From Hydrogenothermaceae bacterium (lineage in GTDB: Bacteria; Aquificota; Aquificia; Aquificales; Hydrogenothermaceae), in assembly GCA_015490675.1 (NCBI GenBank), contig WFXI01000276.1:1-12351 (forward strand): a stretch of 12,351 bases of DNA, given 5' to 3'. The translations under genes and the position numbers were made by a program. Under the pieces are notes generated by a model, which was not told the origin of the DNA, did no database searches, and was given only the letters and a program-made list of their open reading frames with translations. Every line of letters starts with the position of its first letter. Position 1 is the stretch's first letter. Shown here one piece after another: positions 1 to 6,707 of the stretch.

Positions 1-824
1 CATTTTCAGATAAATCTTTAGAAAATAAATCTATAGGTTTAATTTTTATGAAACCATCAACAAGGACTAGATTGTCTTTTGAAGTTGGTGTTTATCAAAT
101 GGGTGGACAGCCTTTATACATTTTAGGTTCATCTACACAACTAAGTAGAGGCGAGGATATAAAAGATACAGCTAGAGTTATGTCCAGATATTTAGATGGT
201 ATAGTAATAAGAACATACTCTCATGATGAAGTTGAAGACCTTGTAAAGTATGGTTCAATACCTGTTATTAATGCATTAACAGATTATCAACATCCATGTC
301 AGGTTTTAGCAGATTTAATGACTATTAAAGAAAGATTTGTAAAATTAGAAGGATTAAAGCTTACATATATAGGAGATGGTAATAATATGGCAAATACCCT
401 TTTAATAGCCTGTGCTATGGTAGGGATAAATGTATCAATAGCAACTCCTCCAATGTATGAGCCAAACTCTAAAGCATTACAAAAAGCATTAGAATTTGCA
501 AAAGAAACAAAAGTAAATGTAGAAATAACAAATAATCCCAAAGAAGCAGTAAAAGAAGCAGATATTTTATATACAGATGTATGGGTAAGTATGGGACAAG
601 AAGGAGAAAAAGAAAAAAAACAGGTTTTTGAAGGTTTCACAATAGATAAAAATTTAGTTAGCCTAGCAAACAAAAACGCAATAGTTATGCATTGCTTACC
701 TGCTCACAAAGGAGAAGAAATTACGGAAGATGTTTTTGAACAATTTTCAGATGTTATATTTGACGAAGCAGAAAATAGGTTACATGCTCAAAAATCTCTA
801 ATGAGTTTTTTATTTAAAAGCTAA
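1..824 (+). CDS. argF: Ornithine carbamoyltransferase, 5'-truncated by the window edge
   Basis: Catalyses carbamoyl phosphate + ornithine to citrulline in cytosolic arginine biosynthesis. The reading frame is open from base 3 to the edge (first residues FSDKSLENKSIGLIF), so the gene begins outside the window; the ATG at 48 is internal. About 273 residues are visible, against a usual 300-310, so some 30-40 N-terminal residues are missing. Diagnostic motifs are present: STRTR (57-71), the carbamoyl-phosphate site; HPCQ (291-302); DVWVSMGQE in the ornithine-binding half; and HCLPA (690-704), with the catalytic Cys of the ornithine site. SMGQE together with HCLPA separates it from aspartate carbamoyltransferase. 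A 22-bp gap to the next gene suggests co-transcription. The product call is firm; argF is the usual symbol for the anabolic enzyme. Confidence 0.96.
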   Translation, partial: FSDKSLENKSIGLIFMKPSTRTRLSFEVGVYQMGGQPLYILGSSTQLSRGEDIKDTARVMSRYLDGIVIRTYSHDEVEDLVKYGSIPVINALTDYQHPCQVLADLMTIKERFVKLEGLKLTYIGDGNNMANTLLIACAMVGINVSIATPPMYEPNSKALQKALEFAKETKVNVEITNNPKEAVKEADILYTDVWVSMGQEGEKEKKQVFEGFTIDKNLVSLANKNAIVMHCLPAHKGEEITEDVFEQFSDVIFDEAENRLHAQKSLMSFLFKS

Positions 825-846
825 TTTAAAAGGAGGTTGATTATTA

Positions 847-2295
847 ATGGCAGAAAAGAAAAGAAGAAAATTTAGAAGACACGATAGAAATGAATTACCA
901 CTATTAGCACCAGAAGTAAGAAAACAATTTTTAGATAAAGAATATATATTAGGATATGGACACACAGTTGCTTTAGATGAAGCAGACAGATGTATTTTAT
1001 GTAAAAAACCTCCTTGTACCCCTTCGTGTCCTGTTAATTCTGAAATGGAAAAATGGATAGAGCAAATTCAAAAACAAAACATATGGGAAGCTTACAAAAT
1101 ATTAAGAAAAAATAATCCGTTTAGTTCTGTTTGTGGTAGAGTTTGTCCACAAGAAAGACTTTGTGAAAGTACTTGTGTTTTAACTTTCAAGGATAACGGT
1201 TTGTCTGTTGGAATTGGAGGACTTGAAAGATTTGTTGGCGATAGCGTTAGAATGTCAGGAATAGAGTGGGTGGACGAAAAAGAGCCTCCTACAGGTAAAT
1301 CTGTTGGAATAATTGGAGCAGGTCCAGCAGGACTTGCAGCTGCTTATTTCTTAGCTAGAAAAGGGCATGATGTTGTTGTATATGAAGCTCTTCCTTTTGT
1401 TGGAGGAGTTATGAGATATGGAATTCCCCCTGCGAGATTAGATAGAAGAGCTTTAGATTTTGAAATAGAACTTATAAAAAAACTAGGAGTTGAGATAAAA
1501 ACAGGCGTTAAAGTAGGACAGGATATACCTTTTGATGAAATTAGGAAAAAACATGATGCAGTATTTATTGCTGTTGGTTCTGGTAGAGGTAAAAAAATGG
1601 GTATCCCTGGAGAAGATTTAAAAGGAGTATATACTGCAATAGCATTTTTAATGAAAGCAAATGTTGATTATATAGACCCTATGCTTGCTCCAGAAAAAGA
1701 TGTAGAACTTCCTCACGGCAAAAGAGTAGCAGTAATCGGTGGAGGATTTACTGCAGTAGACTGTATGATTACAGCAATTAGACTTGGAAATGAGGCACAT
1801 TTAATATATAGAAGAACAAGAGAAACATCATCTGCAAAGGACGAAGAATGGGACCATTTGGCAGAAGAAGGAGCAGTTCTTCACTGGTTAACTCAACCTA
1901 TAGAAGTTATAGGAAACGAAAAGGGAGAAGTCGTTGGTCTTAAATGCATAAAAATGGAACTTGTCCCAGATGAAAAAGGAGGCAGACCAAAACCTGTTCC
2001 TGTAGAAGGCTCTGAGCATATTATTGAGTGCGATTATGTAATTATGGCAGTAGGACAGGCCGATAATCCGCTTGCATACAAAGATGTTAAAGGATTAAAA
2101 ATAGACAAATGGAACAATCTATCAACTGTAGATGAAAAATTTAGAACAAATATTGAAGGAGTTTTTGCTGGTGGAGATGTAGTAAATGGTGGTGATACTG
2201 TTGTAATGGCAATTTCTCATGCTAAAAAAGCATCTCAAGCTATACACGAATATTTAATGACGGGAAAATGGGAGTATACTCCAAAGAATGAGTAA
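847..2295 (+). CDS. GltD/NfnL-family NAD(P)-dependent iron-sulfur flavoprotein (glutamate synthase small subunit-like)
   Basis: A 482-residue cytosolic oxidoreductase of the family that passes electrons between NAD(P)H, FAD and [4Fe-4S] clusters. The N-terminal dihydroprymidine-dehydrogenase-type domain has two complete Cys sets: C49, C52, C57, C61 and C96, C100, C106, C110. The FAD-binding GAGPAG follows at 157-162, a second Rossmann motif (IGGGFTAVD) lies near 298-306, and a C-terminal AGGD flavin motif completes the fold. The length fits the stand-alone 'homotetrameric' GltA form and the NfnL/SudA large subunit. No gltB and no NfnS/SudB partner is visible, so the acceptor (2-oxoglutarate plus glutamine, ferredoxin or polysulfide) cannot be fixed. 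The N-terminus before the first Cys is strongly basic. A perfect AGGAGG at 831-836, 10 nt before the ATG, supports the start. The argF neighbour suggests nitrogen metabolism (inference). Confidence 0.9.
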   Translation: MAEKKRRKFRRHDRNELPLLAPEVRKQFLDKEYILGYGHTVALDEADRCILCKKPPCTPSCPVNSEMEKWIEQIQKQNIWEAYKILRKNNPFSSVCGRVCPQERLCESTCVLTFKDNGLSVGIGGLERFVGDSVRMSGIEWVDEKEPPTGKSVGIIGAGPAGLAAAYFLARKGHDVVVYEALPFVGGVMRYGIPPARLDRRALDFEIELIKKLGVEIKTGVKVGQDIPFDEIRKKHDAVFIAVGSGRGKKMGIPGEDLKGVYTAIAFLMKANVDYIDPMLAPEKDVELPHGKRVAVIGGGFTAVDCMITAIRLGNEAHLIYRRTRETSSAKDEEWDHLAEEGAVLHWLTQPIEVIGNEKGEVVGLKCIKMELVPDEKGGRPKPVPVEGSEHIIECDYVIMAVGQADNPLAYKDVKGLKIDKWNNLSTVDEKFRTNIEGVFAGGDVVNGGDTVVMAISHAKKASQAIHEYLMTGKWEYTPKNE

Positions 2296-2551
2296 AGAAG
2301 ATAAAGAAATAGAGCTAAAAAAGATTGAGCTTAGGCTAAACCTTTACAAAGAGTTATTTAAAGCTTTATTATTTGTCTTAGTAGCTGATATAGGTGGTAC
2401 AGTAACCATAATTTTGAATGTGGATAGGTATTCTACAAGTATCGCCTATCCACTTATAGCTTTAGGAATTTTTGTTGCTTTAGGTTTTTTATATGCATTA
2501 TTAGTAATACTTTTTTACATTGCAAAGCTAAAAGAAAAGCTGGAGGATTAA
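2288..2551 (+). CDS. Hypothetical small two-helix membrane protein
   Basis: An 87-residue protein that I do not recognise as a named family. A charged, lysine/glutamate-rich amphipathic N-terminus (1-23) is followed by two hydrophobic segments at about 24-44 and 52-78, then a short charged tail, KLKEKLED. This suggests a helical hairpin in the inner membrane. The gene overlaps the 3' end of the upstream flavoprotein gene by 8 nt in another frame, and a GGGAG at 2270-2274 could be its ribosome binding site. It is followed after 2 nt by a 32-codon membrane-peptide gene. The overlap, codon use and clear translation signals make it a real gene. A link to the flavoprotein, such as membrane attachment, is only a guess from position. 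Confidence 0.75.
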   Translation: MSKEDKEIELKKIELRLNLYKELFKALLFVLVADIGGTVTIILNVDRYSTSIAYPLIALGIFVALGFLYALLVILFYIAKLKEKLED

Positions 2552-2553
2552 AA

Positions 2554-2652
2554 ATGGAATTTCTAACATTAATTATAATCTTATTAGGTATAATACTTAC
2601 TGGTTTTGGATTTACAATAGGCTGGATGTTAAGACCAACAAAGAAAAGTTGA
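2554..2652 (+). CDS. 32-residue single-helix membrane microprotein
   Basis: A short frame beginning MEFLTLII, with one continuous hydrophobic segment (about residues 3-24) and a positively charged end, RPTKKS. This fits a single-pass inner-membrane peptide with its C-terminus in the cytoplasm by the positive-inside rule. Translation signals are excellent: GGAGG at 2542-2546 lies 7 nt before the ATG, and the start comes 2 nt after the stop of the preceding two-helix protein. The TGA stop leaves only 2 bp before the stop codon of the convergent kdsB gene, so the frame fills the space exactly. No family is recognised. It could be a small subunit or regulator of the neighbouring membrane protein. 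The main doubt is its size, not its signals. Confidence 0.62.
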   Translation: MEFLTLIIILLGIILTGFGFTIGWMLRPTKKS

Positions 2653-2654
2653 AA

Positions 2655-3392
2655 TTAATCGATATTCAGTAAATATTCTTTAAACCTCTCAAAATCTTCT
2701 ATAGTATCTATACCAAGAGTATCCCTTGTAGCTTTAAGCATTTTTATCTTATATCCGTTATACAAAAGTCTTAATTGTTCTAACTTTTCCACTTCTTCAA
2801 TTGCTGGAGGCTCAAGATTATAAGCAAAATCTAATAAAATACTTCTTTTATAGCCATAAACCCCTATATGTTTATTAGCCAGTGAAAGTTTTTTTAACTC
2901 TTCAAAATCAACATCTCTAGGGTAAGGAACAGCACTTCTAGAAAAATAAAGAGCATAGTTATTTTTATCCATTACAACCTTTACAATATTGGGATTTTTA
3001 AAATCCTCTTCCTTATCTATAGGAAAATATAAGGAAACACAATTTTCACTCTCTAGTGCTTCAGCAATATTATCTATATCCTCTGGAGCTACAGTAGGCT
3101 CATCTCCCTGAACATTTATAATAATTTCATCATTTATGTTTTGAGCTACATAAGCAATTCTATCACTACCACAACTAATACACATAGGAGTCATAATAAC
3201 TTCTACAGGTAAATCATATAATGCATTTTGAATTTCAATACTGTCTGTTGCAACTATAACTTTATCAATCTTTTTAGTCTTTAGACAATTTGATACAGTC
3301 CAGTAAATTATAGGCTTATCTTTAACTTTTAGAAGAAGTTTGTCTTTTAATCTAGTTGAACCTCTTCTTGCTGGTATTATTACTGTTGCCAT
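2655..3392 (-). CDS. kdsB: 3-deoxy-manno-octulosonate cytidylyltransferase (CMP-Kdo synthetase)
   Basis: Activates Kdo with CTP to give CMP-Kdo for the lipopolysaccharide inner core, which implies a Gram-negative outer membrane. The 245-residue length is normal for the family. The N-terminal nucleotide-binding motif IPARRGSTRLKDK (6-18), the metal-binding QGDEP (95-99), the CGSDRIAYVA segment (74-83), HIGVYGYKR, and the C-terminal EQLRLLYNGYKIK...GIDTIEDFE are all characteristic. The ATG at 3392 has AGGA (complement of 3399-3402) about 6 nt upstream, and a perfect TATAAT lies further up on the same strand. It stands alone here, with no other Kdo or LPS gene nearby, and shares its upstream region with the divergent radical SAM gene. 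Confidence 0.96.
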   Translation of the reverse strand: MATVIIPARRGSTRLKDKLLLKVKDKPIIYWTVSNCLKTKKIDKVIVATDSIEIQNALYDLPVEVIMTPMCISCGSDRIAYVAQNINDEIIINVQGDEPTVAPEDIDNIAEALESENCVSLYFPIDKEEDFKNPNIVKVVMDKNNYALYFSRSAVPYPRDVDFEELKKLSLANKHIGVYGYKRSILLDFAYNLEPPAIEEVEKLEQLRLLYNGYKIKMLKATRDTLGIDTIEDFERFKEYLLNID

Positions 3393-3495
3393 TTATAATC
3401 CTTTTTCTTTTAAGTATATCAAAAATAATTTTAGTCTTGCATTATAAAATTTTGGTTATATATTACTTGCAAAATTCCAAATGGAAGGTAAAAAA
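3393..3495. promoter_or_regulatory. Divergent promoter region between kdsB and the radical SAM gene
   Basis: About 100 bp of AT-rich DNA between divergent starts. On the minus strand, facing kdsB, there is a perfect TATAAT (plus-strand ATTATA at 3441-3446) without a convincing -35 at normal spacing. On the plus strand a TATATT at 3459-3464 lies 16 bp after a weak TTGCAT (3437-3442). The two candidate promoters overlap, so they could compete for polymerase. In DNA this AT-rich such hexamers arise easily, so the region is a safer call than the exact elements. Confidence 0.4.
3483..3488 (+). promoter_or_regulatory. Shine-Dalgarno site that sets the radical SAM gene start
   Basis: GGAAGG lies 7 nt before the ATG at 3496 but inside the reading frame if the upstream ATG at 3481 were used. 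No Shine-Dalgarno-like sequence precedes 3481 (TTGCAAAATTCCAA). The downstream ATG is therefore preferred. Confidence 0.6.
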
Positions 3496-4521
3496 ATGAA
3501 AGCTTTAGCATGGATGTCTGAAAAAAAAGATAATGGGAAAGTATTGTGTAAAGCGTGTAATCAAAGGTGCGTTTTAGATAAAGGAGAACTTGGAAAATGT
3601 GGAATTAGGATTGTTGGTGAAGATGGTAATTTATATTTAACCACATATGGACTGGCAGCAGCTTATAATGTAGATCCTGTAGAGAAAAAACCTTTATATC
3701 ACTTTTTACCATCTACACCAATATTATCAATAGGAACTGTTGGATGCAATATGAGCTGTAAATTTTGCCAGAACTGGGAAATTTCACAACATCCCCAAAC
3801 TCACAATGGAGAAGTTTTTGGAACTACATTAATGCCCCAAACTATTGTAAATATATGCAAAACCCACGGAATACCTTCTATTGCTTATACTTATAATGAA
3901 CCTGTAGTTTTCTTTGAATATGCTTATGATACTATGAAATTAGTTAAAGAAAATGGAATAAAAAATGTTTTTGTATCAAGTGGATACGAAACGAAAGAAG
4001 CTCTTGAAGTTTTAAAACCTTATCTAGATGCTATGAACATAGATTTAAAAGCTTTTAATGATGAATTTTATAAAAATATAGTCGGAGCAAGACTAAAACC
4101 TGTTTTAAAAACAATAGAACATGCTAAAAAACTTGGAATTTGGGTAGAGCTTACAACTTTAATAATTCCTGGATACAACGATAGTAAGAAAGAATTAGAA
4201 AAGGCTGCAAAATGGATAGCATCCATAGATAAAGATATTCCATGGCATTTATCTAGATTTTTCCCTGCATGGAAAATGCAAGATGTGCCTCCAACACCTG
4301 TAGAAACTTTAAAAATGGCTTACGAAATTGGAAAAGAAGCAGGTTTAAACTATGTGTACGTTGGTAATCTTGATGATGAAGATAGAGCATCTACATACTG
4401 TCCAAGCTGTGGATATAGAGTAATAGACAGAAGTGGACATTTAGGTCAATATGTAATAAACCATTTAGAAGATGGAAAATGCCCAAAATGTAAAACAGAA
4501 ATAGCTGGAGTGTGGAGCTAA
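3496..4521 (+). CDS. AmmeMemoRadiSam-system radical SAM enzyme
   Basis: A 341-residue cytosolic radical SAM protein. It has an N-terminal four-Cys set (C18, C21, C25, C35), the SAM-cluster motif CNMSCKFC (C84-x3-C88-x2-C91), the adjacent QNWEISQ, a TYNEP segment, and a C-terminal zinc-ribbon-like CPSCG...CPKC ending in AGVW. This architecture, with NVDPVEKKPLYHFLP before the cluster and LSRFFPAWKM near the end, fits the radical SAM partner of the AMMECR1/Memo group rather than a pyruvate-formate-lyase activase, to which it is related. The substrate is unknown for this family. Neither the Memo nor the AMMECR1 partner is in the window, and the gene stands alone between divergent kdsB and convergent motB. 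The start at 3496 is chosen by the ribosome binding site and because homologues commonly begin MK-x-A; the ATG at 3481 would add five residues. Confidence 0.88.
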   Translation: MKALAWMSEKKDNGKVLCKACNQRCVLDKGELGKCGIRIVGEDGNLYLTTYGLAAAYNVDPVEKKPLYHFLPSTPILSIGTVGCNMSCKFCQNWEISQHPQTHNGEVFGTTLMPQTIVNICKTHGIPSIAYTYNEPVVFFEYAYDTMKLVKENGIKNVFVSSGYETKEALEVLKPYLDAMNIDLKAFNDEFYKNIVGARLKPVLKTIEHAKKLGIWVELTTLIIPGYNDSKKELEKAAKWIASIDKDIPWHLSRFFPAWKMQDVPPTPVETLKMAYEIGKEAGLNYVYVGNLDDEDRASTYCPSCGYRVIDRSGHLGQYVINHLEDGKCPKCKTEIAGVWS

Positions 4522-4522
4522 T

Positions 4523-5233
4523 TTACTTTTTCTTTTCATCTTTTAATAAATCTGGTCTTTTTTGCTCCACCTCTAAAAATATTTCTACCCTATCATTCAT
4601 TCTTTGTAATATAGGATTTCTCCATGTATATATAGGTTTGTTATCTCCATAAGCTTCAACAGCGAGTTTTTTTGGGTCTATCCCTTGTTTTATCAAAATA
4701 TCTGCTATAACCAGTGCCCTTTTCATAGATAAATCCCAGGCATCTTTTACTCCAGCAGGTAATTTTCTTTTATTATGTACTATTGCATGACCTCTTACTC
4801 TTATCTGGGTAAAAGGTTTTTGGTATTTTTTTAACTCTTTTGCCACCTCTATCAATGCTTTTTTTGCTTCAGGTTTTAGCCTATAACTATCTTCATAAAA
4901 TGCTATATCATTAAAAAGTCTAATAAGGACATAATTTGAAATAACATCTATCTGATAGGCATATATAGGTAATAATCTTTTTATTCTTTTTCTTACAATT
5001 TTTGCAACTTCCTCTTTTAACATACTAATAGGAGGGATTACTGAAACAGTTTTTATACTTTCTTTTGGCCTTTCCCCCTGAAAATACCATAAAAATTTCA
5101 TTAATTTTTTAACATCCATAACCGTCATAGCATAAAGTAAAATAAAGAAAGTAAGAAGCAAGGACATCAAATCACTAAAGCTTATAAGCCATCCTGGAGC
5201 AGGTGGACATTCAACCTTTTTTCTTCTTGGCAT
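4523..5233 (-). CDS. motB: MotB-family flagellar stator protein, divergent copy
   Basis: A 236-residue inner-membrane/periplasmic stator subunit. The N-terminal helix carries WLISFSDLMSLLLTFFILL (15-33) with the ion-conducting Asp at D21, so the channel half looks competent. The C-terminal OmpA-like domain is altered. Where peptidoglycan-binding members have GHTDN, this protein has GHAIV (148-152), so the ligand-binding Asp is missing at that place, although the Arg of LSMKRA (R172) and NDRVE (213-217) remain. The segment between them is also longer, KRKLPAGVKDAWD. It lies 9 nt downstream of the canonical motB, with AAGGTG as ribosome binding site, and is last in the nine-gene run. Its stop codon is 1 bp from that of the convergent radical SAM gene. 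Aquifex aeolicus is known to have one motA with two motB genes, which this arrangement resembles. Confidence 0.9.
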   Translation of the reverse strand: MPRRKKVECPPAPGWLISFSDLMSLLLTFFILLYAMTVMDVKKLMKFLWYFQGERPKESIKTVSVIPPISMLKEEVAKIVRKRIKRLLPIYAYQIDVISNYVLIRLFNDIAFYEDSYRLKPEAKKALIEVAKELKKYQKPFTQIRVRGHAIVHNKRKLPAGVKDAWDLSMKRALVIADILIKQGIDPKKLAVEAYGDNKPIYTWRNPILQRMNDRVEIFLEVEQKRPDLLKDEKKK

Positions 5234-5242
5234 AATAGCACC

Positions 5243-5941
5243 TTAATAATCCTTAGTTTCTATTACAAACTCAACCCTTCTATTTTTAGCTCTACCTTTA
5301 GCAGTTTTATTAGAAGCAATTGGTCTAAAGGGGCCATAACCTCTAACAGTCATTAACTTTTTTGGATATCCACATTTTTGAAAAATTTTCATTACAGACA
5401 AAGCCCTTGCAAGAGAAAGTTCCAAATTAAACTTATAACTTCCTGTGTTGTCAGTATGTCCTTCTATAACAAGAGGAAATTCTGCTACTTTTAACCTTTT
5501 ACAAATTTCAACAATATAGGGAACTGCAGATTTTAATGGTTTTGCACTGCCCACAGGGAACATTTTATCAGTATTAACCCTAAATTTTATTTTTGAACCG
5601 TGAGACTCTATTTCTGCATATATACCTGCCCTTTGTAAACTTTCTCTAAGTTCAGCTAAAGCTTTTTGAAGTTTTTGTCTTTTACTTTTTTTTCTTGGAT
5701 ACATATCTTTGAATTCTATTGGAGTGTTACTTTCTTTAAGAATTTTTTCTTCCAAAAAAACTTTTCTACCACCTAGATATTCTGTAAAACCTTTAATAAC
5801 CATATGGAACTTTTCAAGAGAAATGGTTCCCATTGAGAAAAGGAGAATAAAGAAAGTTAAAACAAGGGACATTAAGTCCCCAAAGCTTATTAGCCAAGCA
5901 GGAATTGTTTTACATTCAACTTCCTTTTTCTTACGGGGCAA
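5243..5941 (-). CDS. motB: MotB-family flagellar stator protein, canonical copy (TTG start)
   Basis: A 232-residue stator subunit that pairs with MotA and anchors it to peptidoglycan. The basic N-terminus (MPRKKK) precedes the channel helix WLISFGDLMSLVLTFFILL (16-34) with the ion-carrying Asp at D22. A linker follows, then an intact OmpA-type peptidoglycan-binding domain: GHTDNTGS with D164, NLELSLARA with R179, and NRRVE at 220-224. The start codon is TTG, directly after the TAA of motA with no intervening base. A GAGG 5 nt upstream, inside the end of motA, and the matching MPR(R/K)KK start of the second MotB support it. Direct abutment suggests translational coupling, which would help set the MotA:MotB ratio. 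Confidence 0.95.
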   Translation of the reverse strand: MPRKKKEVECKTIPAWLISFGDLMSLVLTFFILLFSMGTISLEKFHMVIKGFTEYLGGRKVFLEEKILKESNTPIEFKDMYPRKKSKRQKLQKALAELRESLQRAGIYAEIESHGSKIKFRVNTDKMFPVGSAKPLKSAVPYIVEICKRLKVAEFPLVIEGHTDNTGSYKFNLELSLARALSVMKIFQKCGYPKKLMTVRGYGPFRPIASNKTAKGRAKNRRVEFVIETKDY

Positions 5942-6703
5942 TTATTCCTCACCACCTTCTATACCAAAGAGAGTTTTTACTTTAGCTCTAAACATGTTAG
6001 GGTTCATTCCTTTATCAATAGCATCAACAGTTATTAAATAAGCCTCTTTTACTAGTAGAACCACATCTTTATAATATTTAAGTTTCTTTGCAATAGGAAT
6101 TGCCAGTGCATTAGCAAGAATAGCACCATATAATGTAGTAATCATAGCAACTGCCATACCAGGTCCTAAAGCAGATGGATCATCTAGGTTTTGTAGCATT
6201 TGTATAAGTCCGACAAGAGTTCCTATCATCCCAAATGCTGGGAATAATTCTCCTAAAGCATCCCAAACAGAAACTTCAGTAGATAAATCTTGTTCTAACT
6301 TCATTAATGCTGCTTCTGCGTTACTTTTTATTTCTTCTATCTCAACACCGTCAACTAACATCCTCATCATATCCCCAAAAAATGGGTCTCTTTCATAATA
6401 ACTATCTATCTCCGCTTCTAAGGATAAAATTCCATCTTTTCTAACTTTAGCTACTATATCTGTTAGAAAATCAATTGTTTCATTTAAATCAGGAACAGGT
6501 GGTTTGAAGGCTTTTCCTATTGCTTTAACACCTTTTAAGAACTCTGGTAAAGGATACGATGCTAAAGATGCAGAAAAACCACCTCCAACTGTCATAAGTA
6601 AAGAAGGAATGTTAATAAAAGCACCTGGACTACCACCAATAACAATAGATATGATAATAAGTAAAAAAGCTGCTCCAATACCTATTAGTGTAGCTATATC
6701 CAT
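5942..6703 (-). CDS. motA: Flagellar motor stator protein MotA (PomA-like)
   Basis: The 253-residue, four-helix inner-membrane stator component that forms the ion channel with MotB and drives flagellar rotation. Hydrophobic helices lie at about 5-23, 30-50, 152-172 and 183-205. The cytoplasmic loop carries the torque-related charged residues, R88 and K89 (KVRKDGILSLE) and E96, matching PomA numbering. The conserved proline in FPAFGMIGTLVGL is P155. The short length and these motifs resemble the PomA/MotA class of about 250 residues rather than the longer enterobacterial MotA. Ion choice (proton or sodium) cannot be read with confidence. It starts 4 nt after the PilZ gene, with an AAAGGG ribosome binding site inside that gene's end, and abuts the canonical motB. 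Confidence 0.96.
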   Translation of the reverse strand: MDIATLIGIGAAFLLIIISIVIGGSPGAFINIPSLLMTVGGGFSASLASYPLPEFLKGVKAIGKAFKPPVPDLNETIDFLTDIVAKVRKDGILSLEAEIDSYYERDPFFGDMMRMLVDGVEIEEIKSNAEAALMKLEQDLSTEVSVWDALGELFPAFGMIGTLVGLIQMLQNLDDPSALGPGMAVAMITTLYGAILANALAIPIAKKLKYYKDVVLLVKEAYLITVDAIDKGMNPNMFRAKVKTLFGIEGGEE

Positions 6704-6707
6704 CTAT

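Noticed and set aside
299..673. Open frame of 124 codons on the minus strand
   Set aside because: It lies entirely inside argF on the opposite strand, shows no recognisable motif, and the plus-strand protein is unambiguous.
5709..6041. Plus-strand open frame of 110 codons across the motB/motA junction
   Set aside because: It is antisense to conserved MotB and MotA coding sequence and its translation has no family features.
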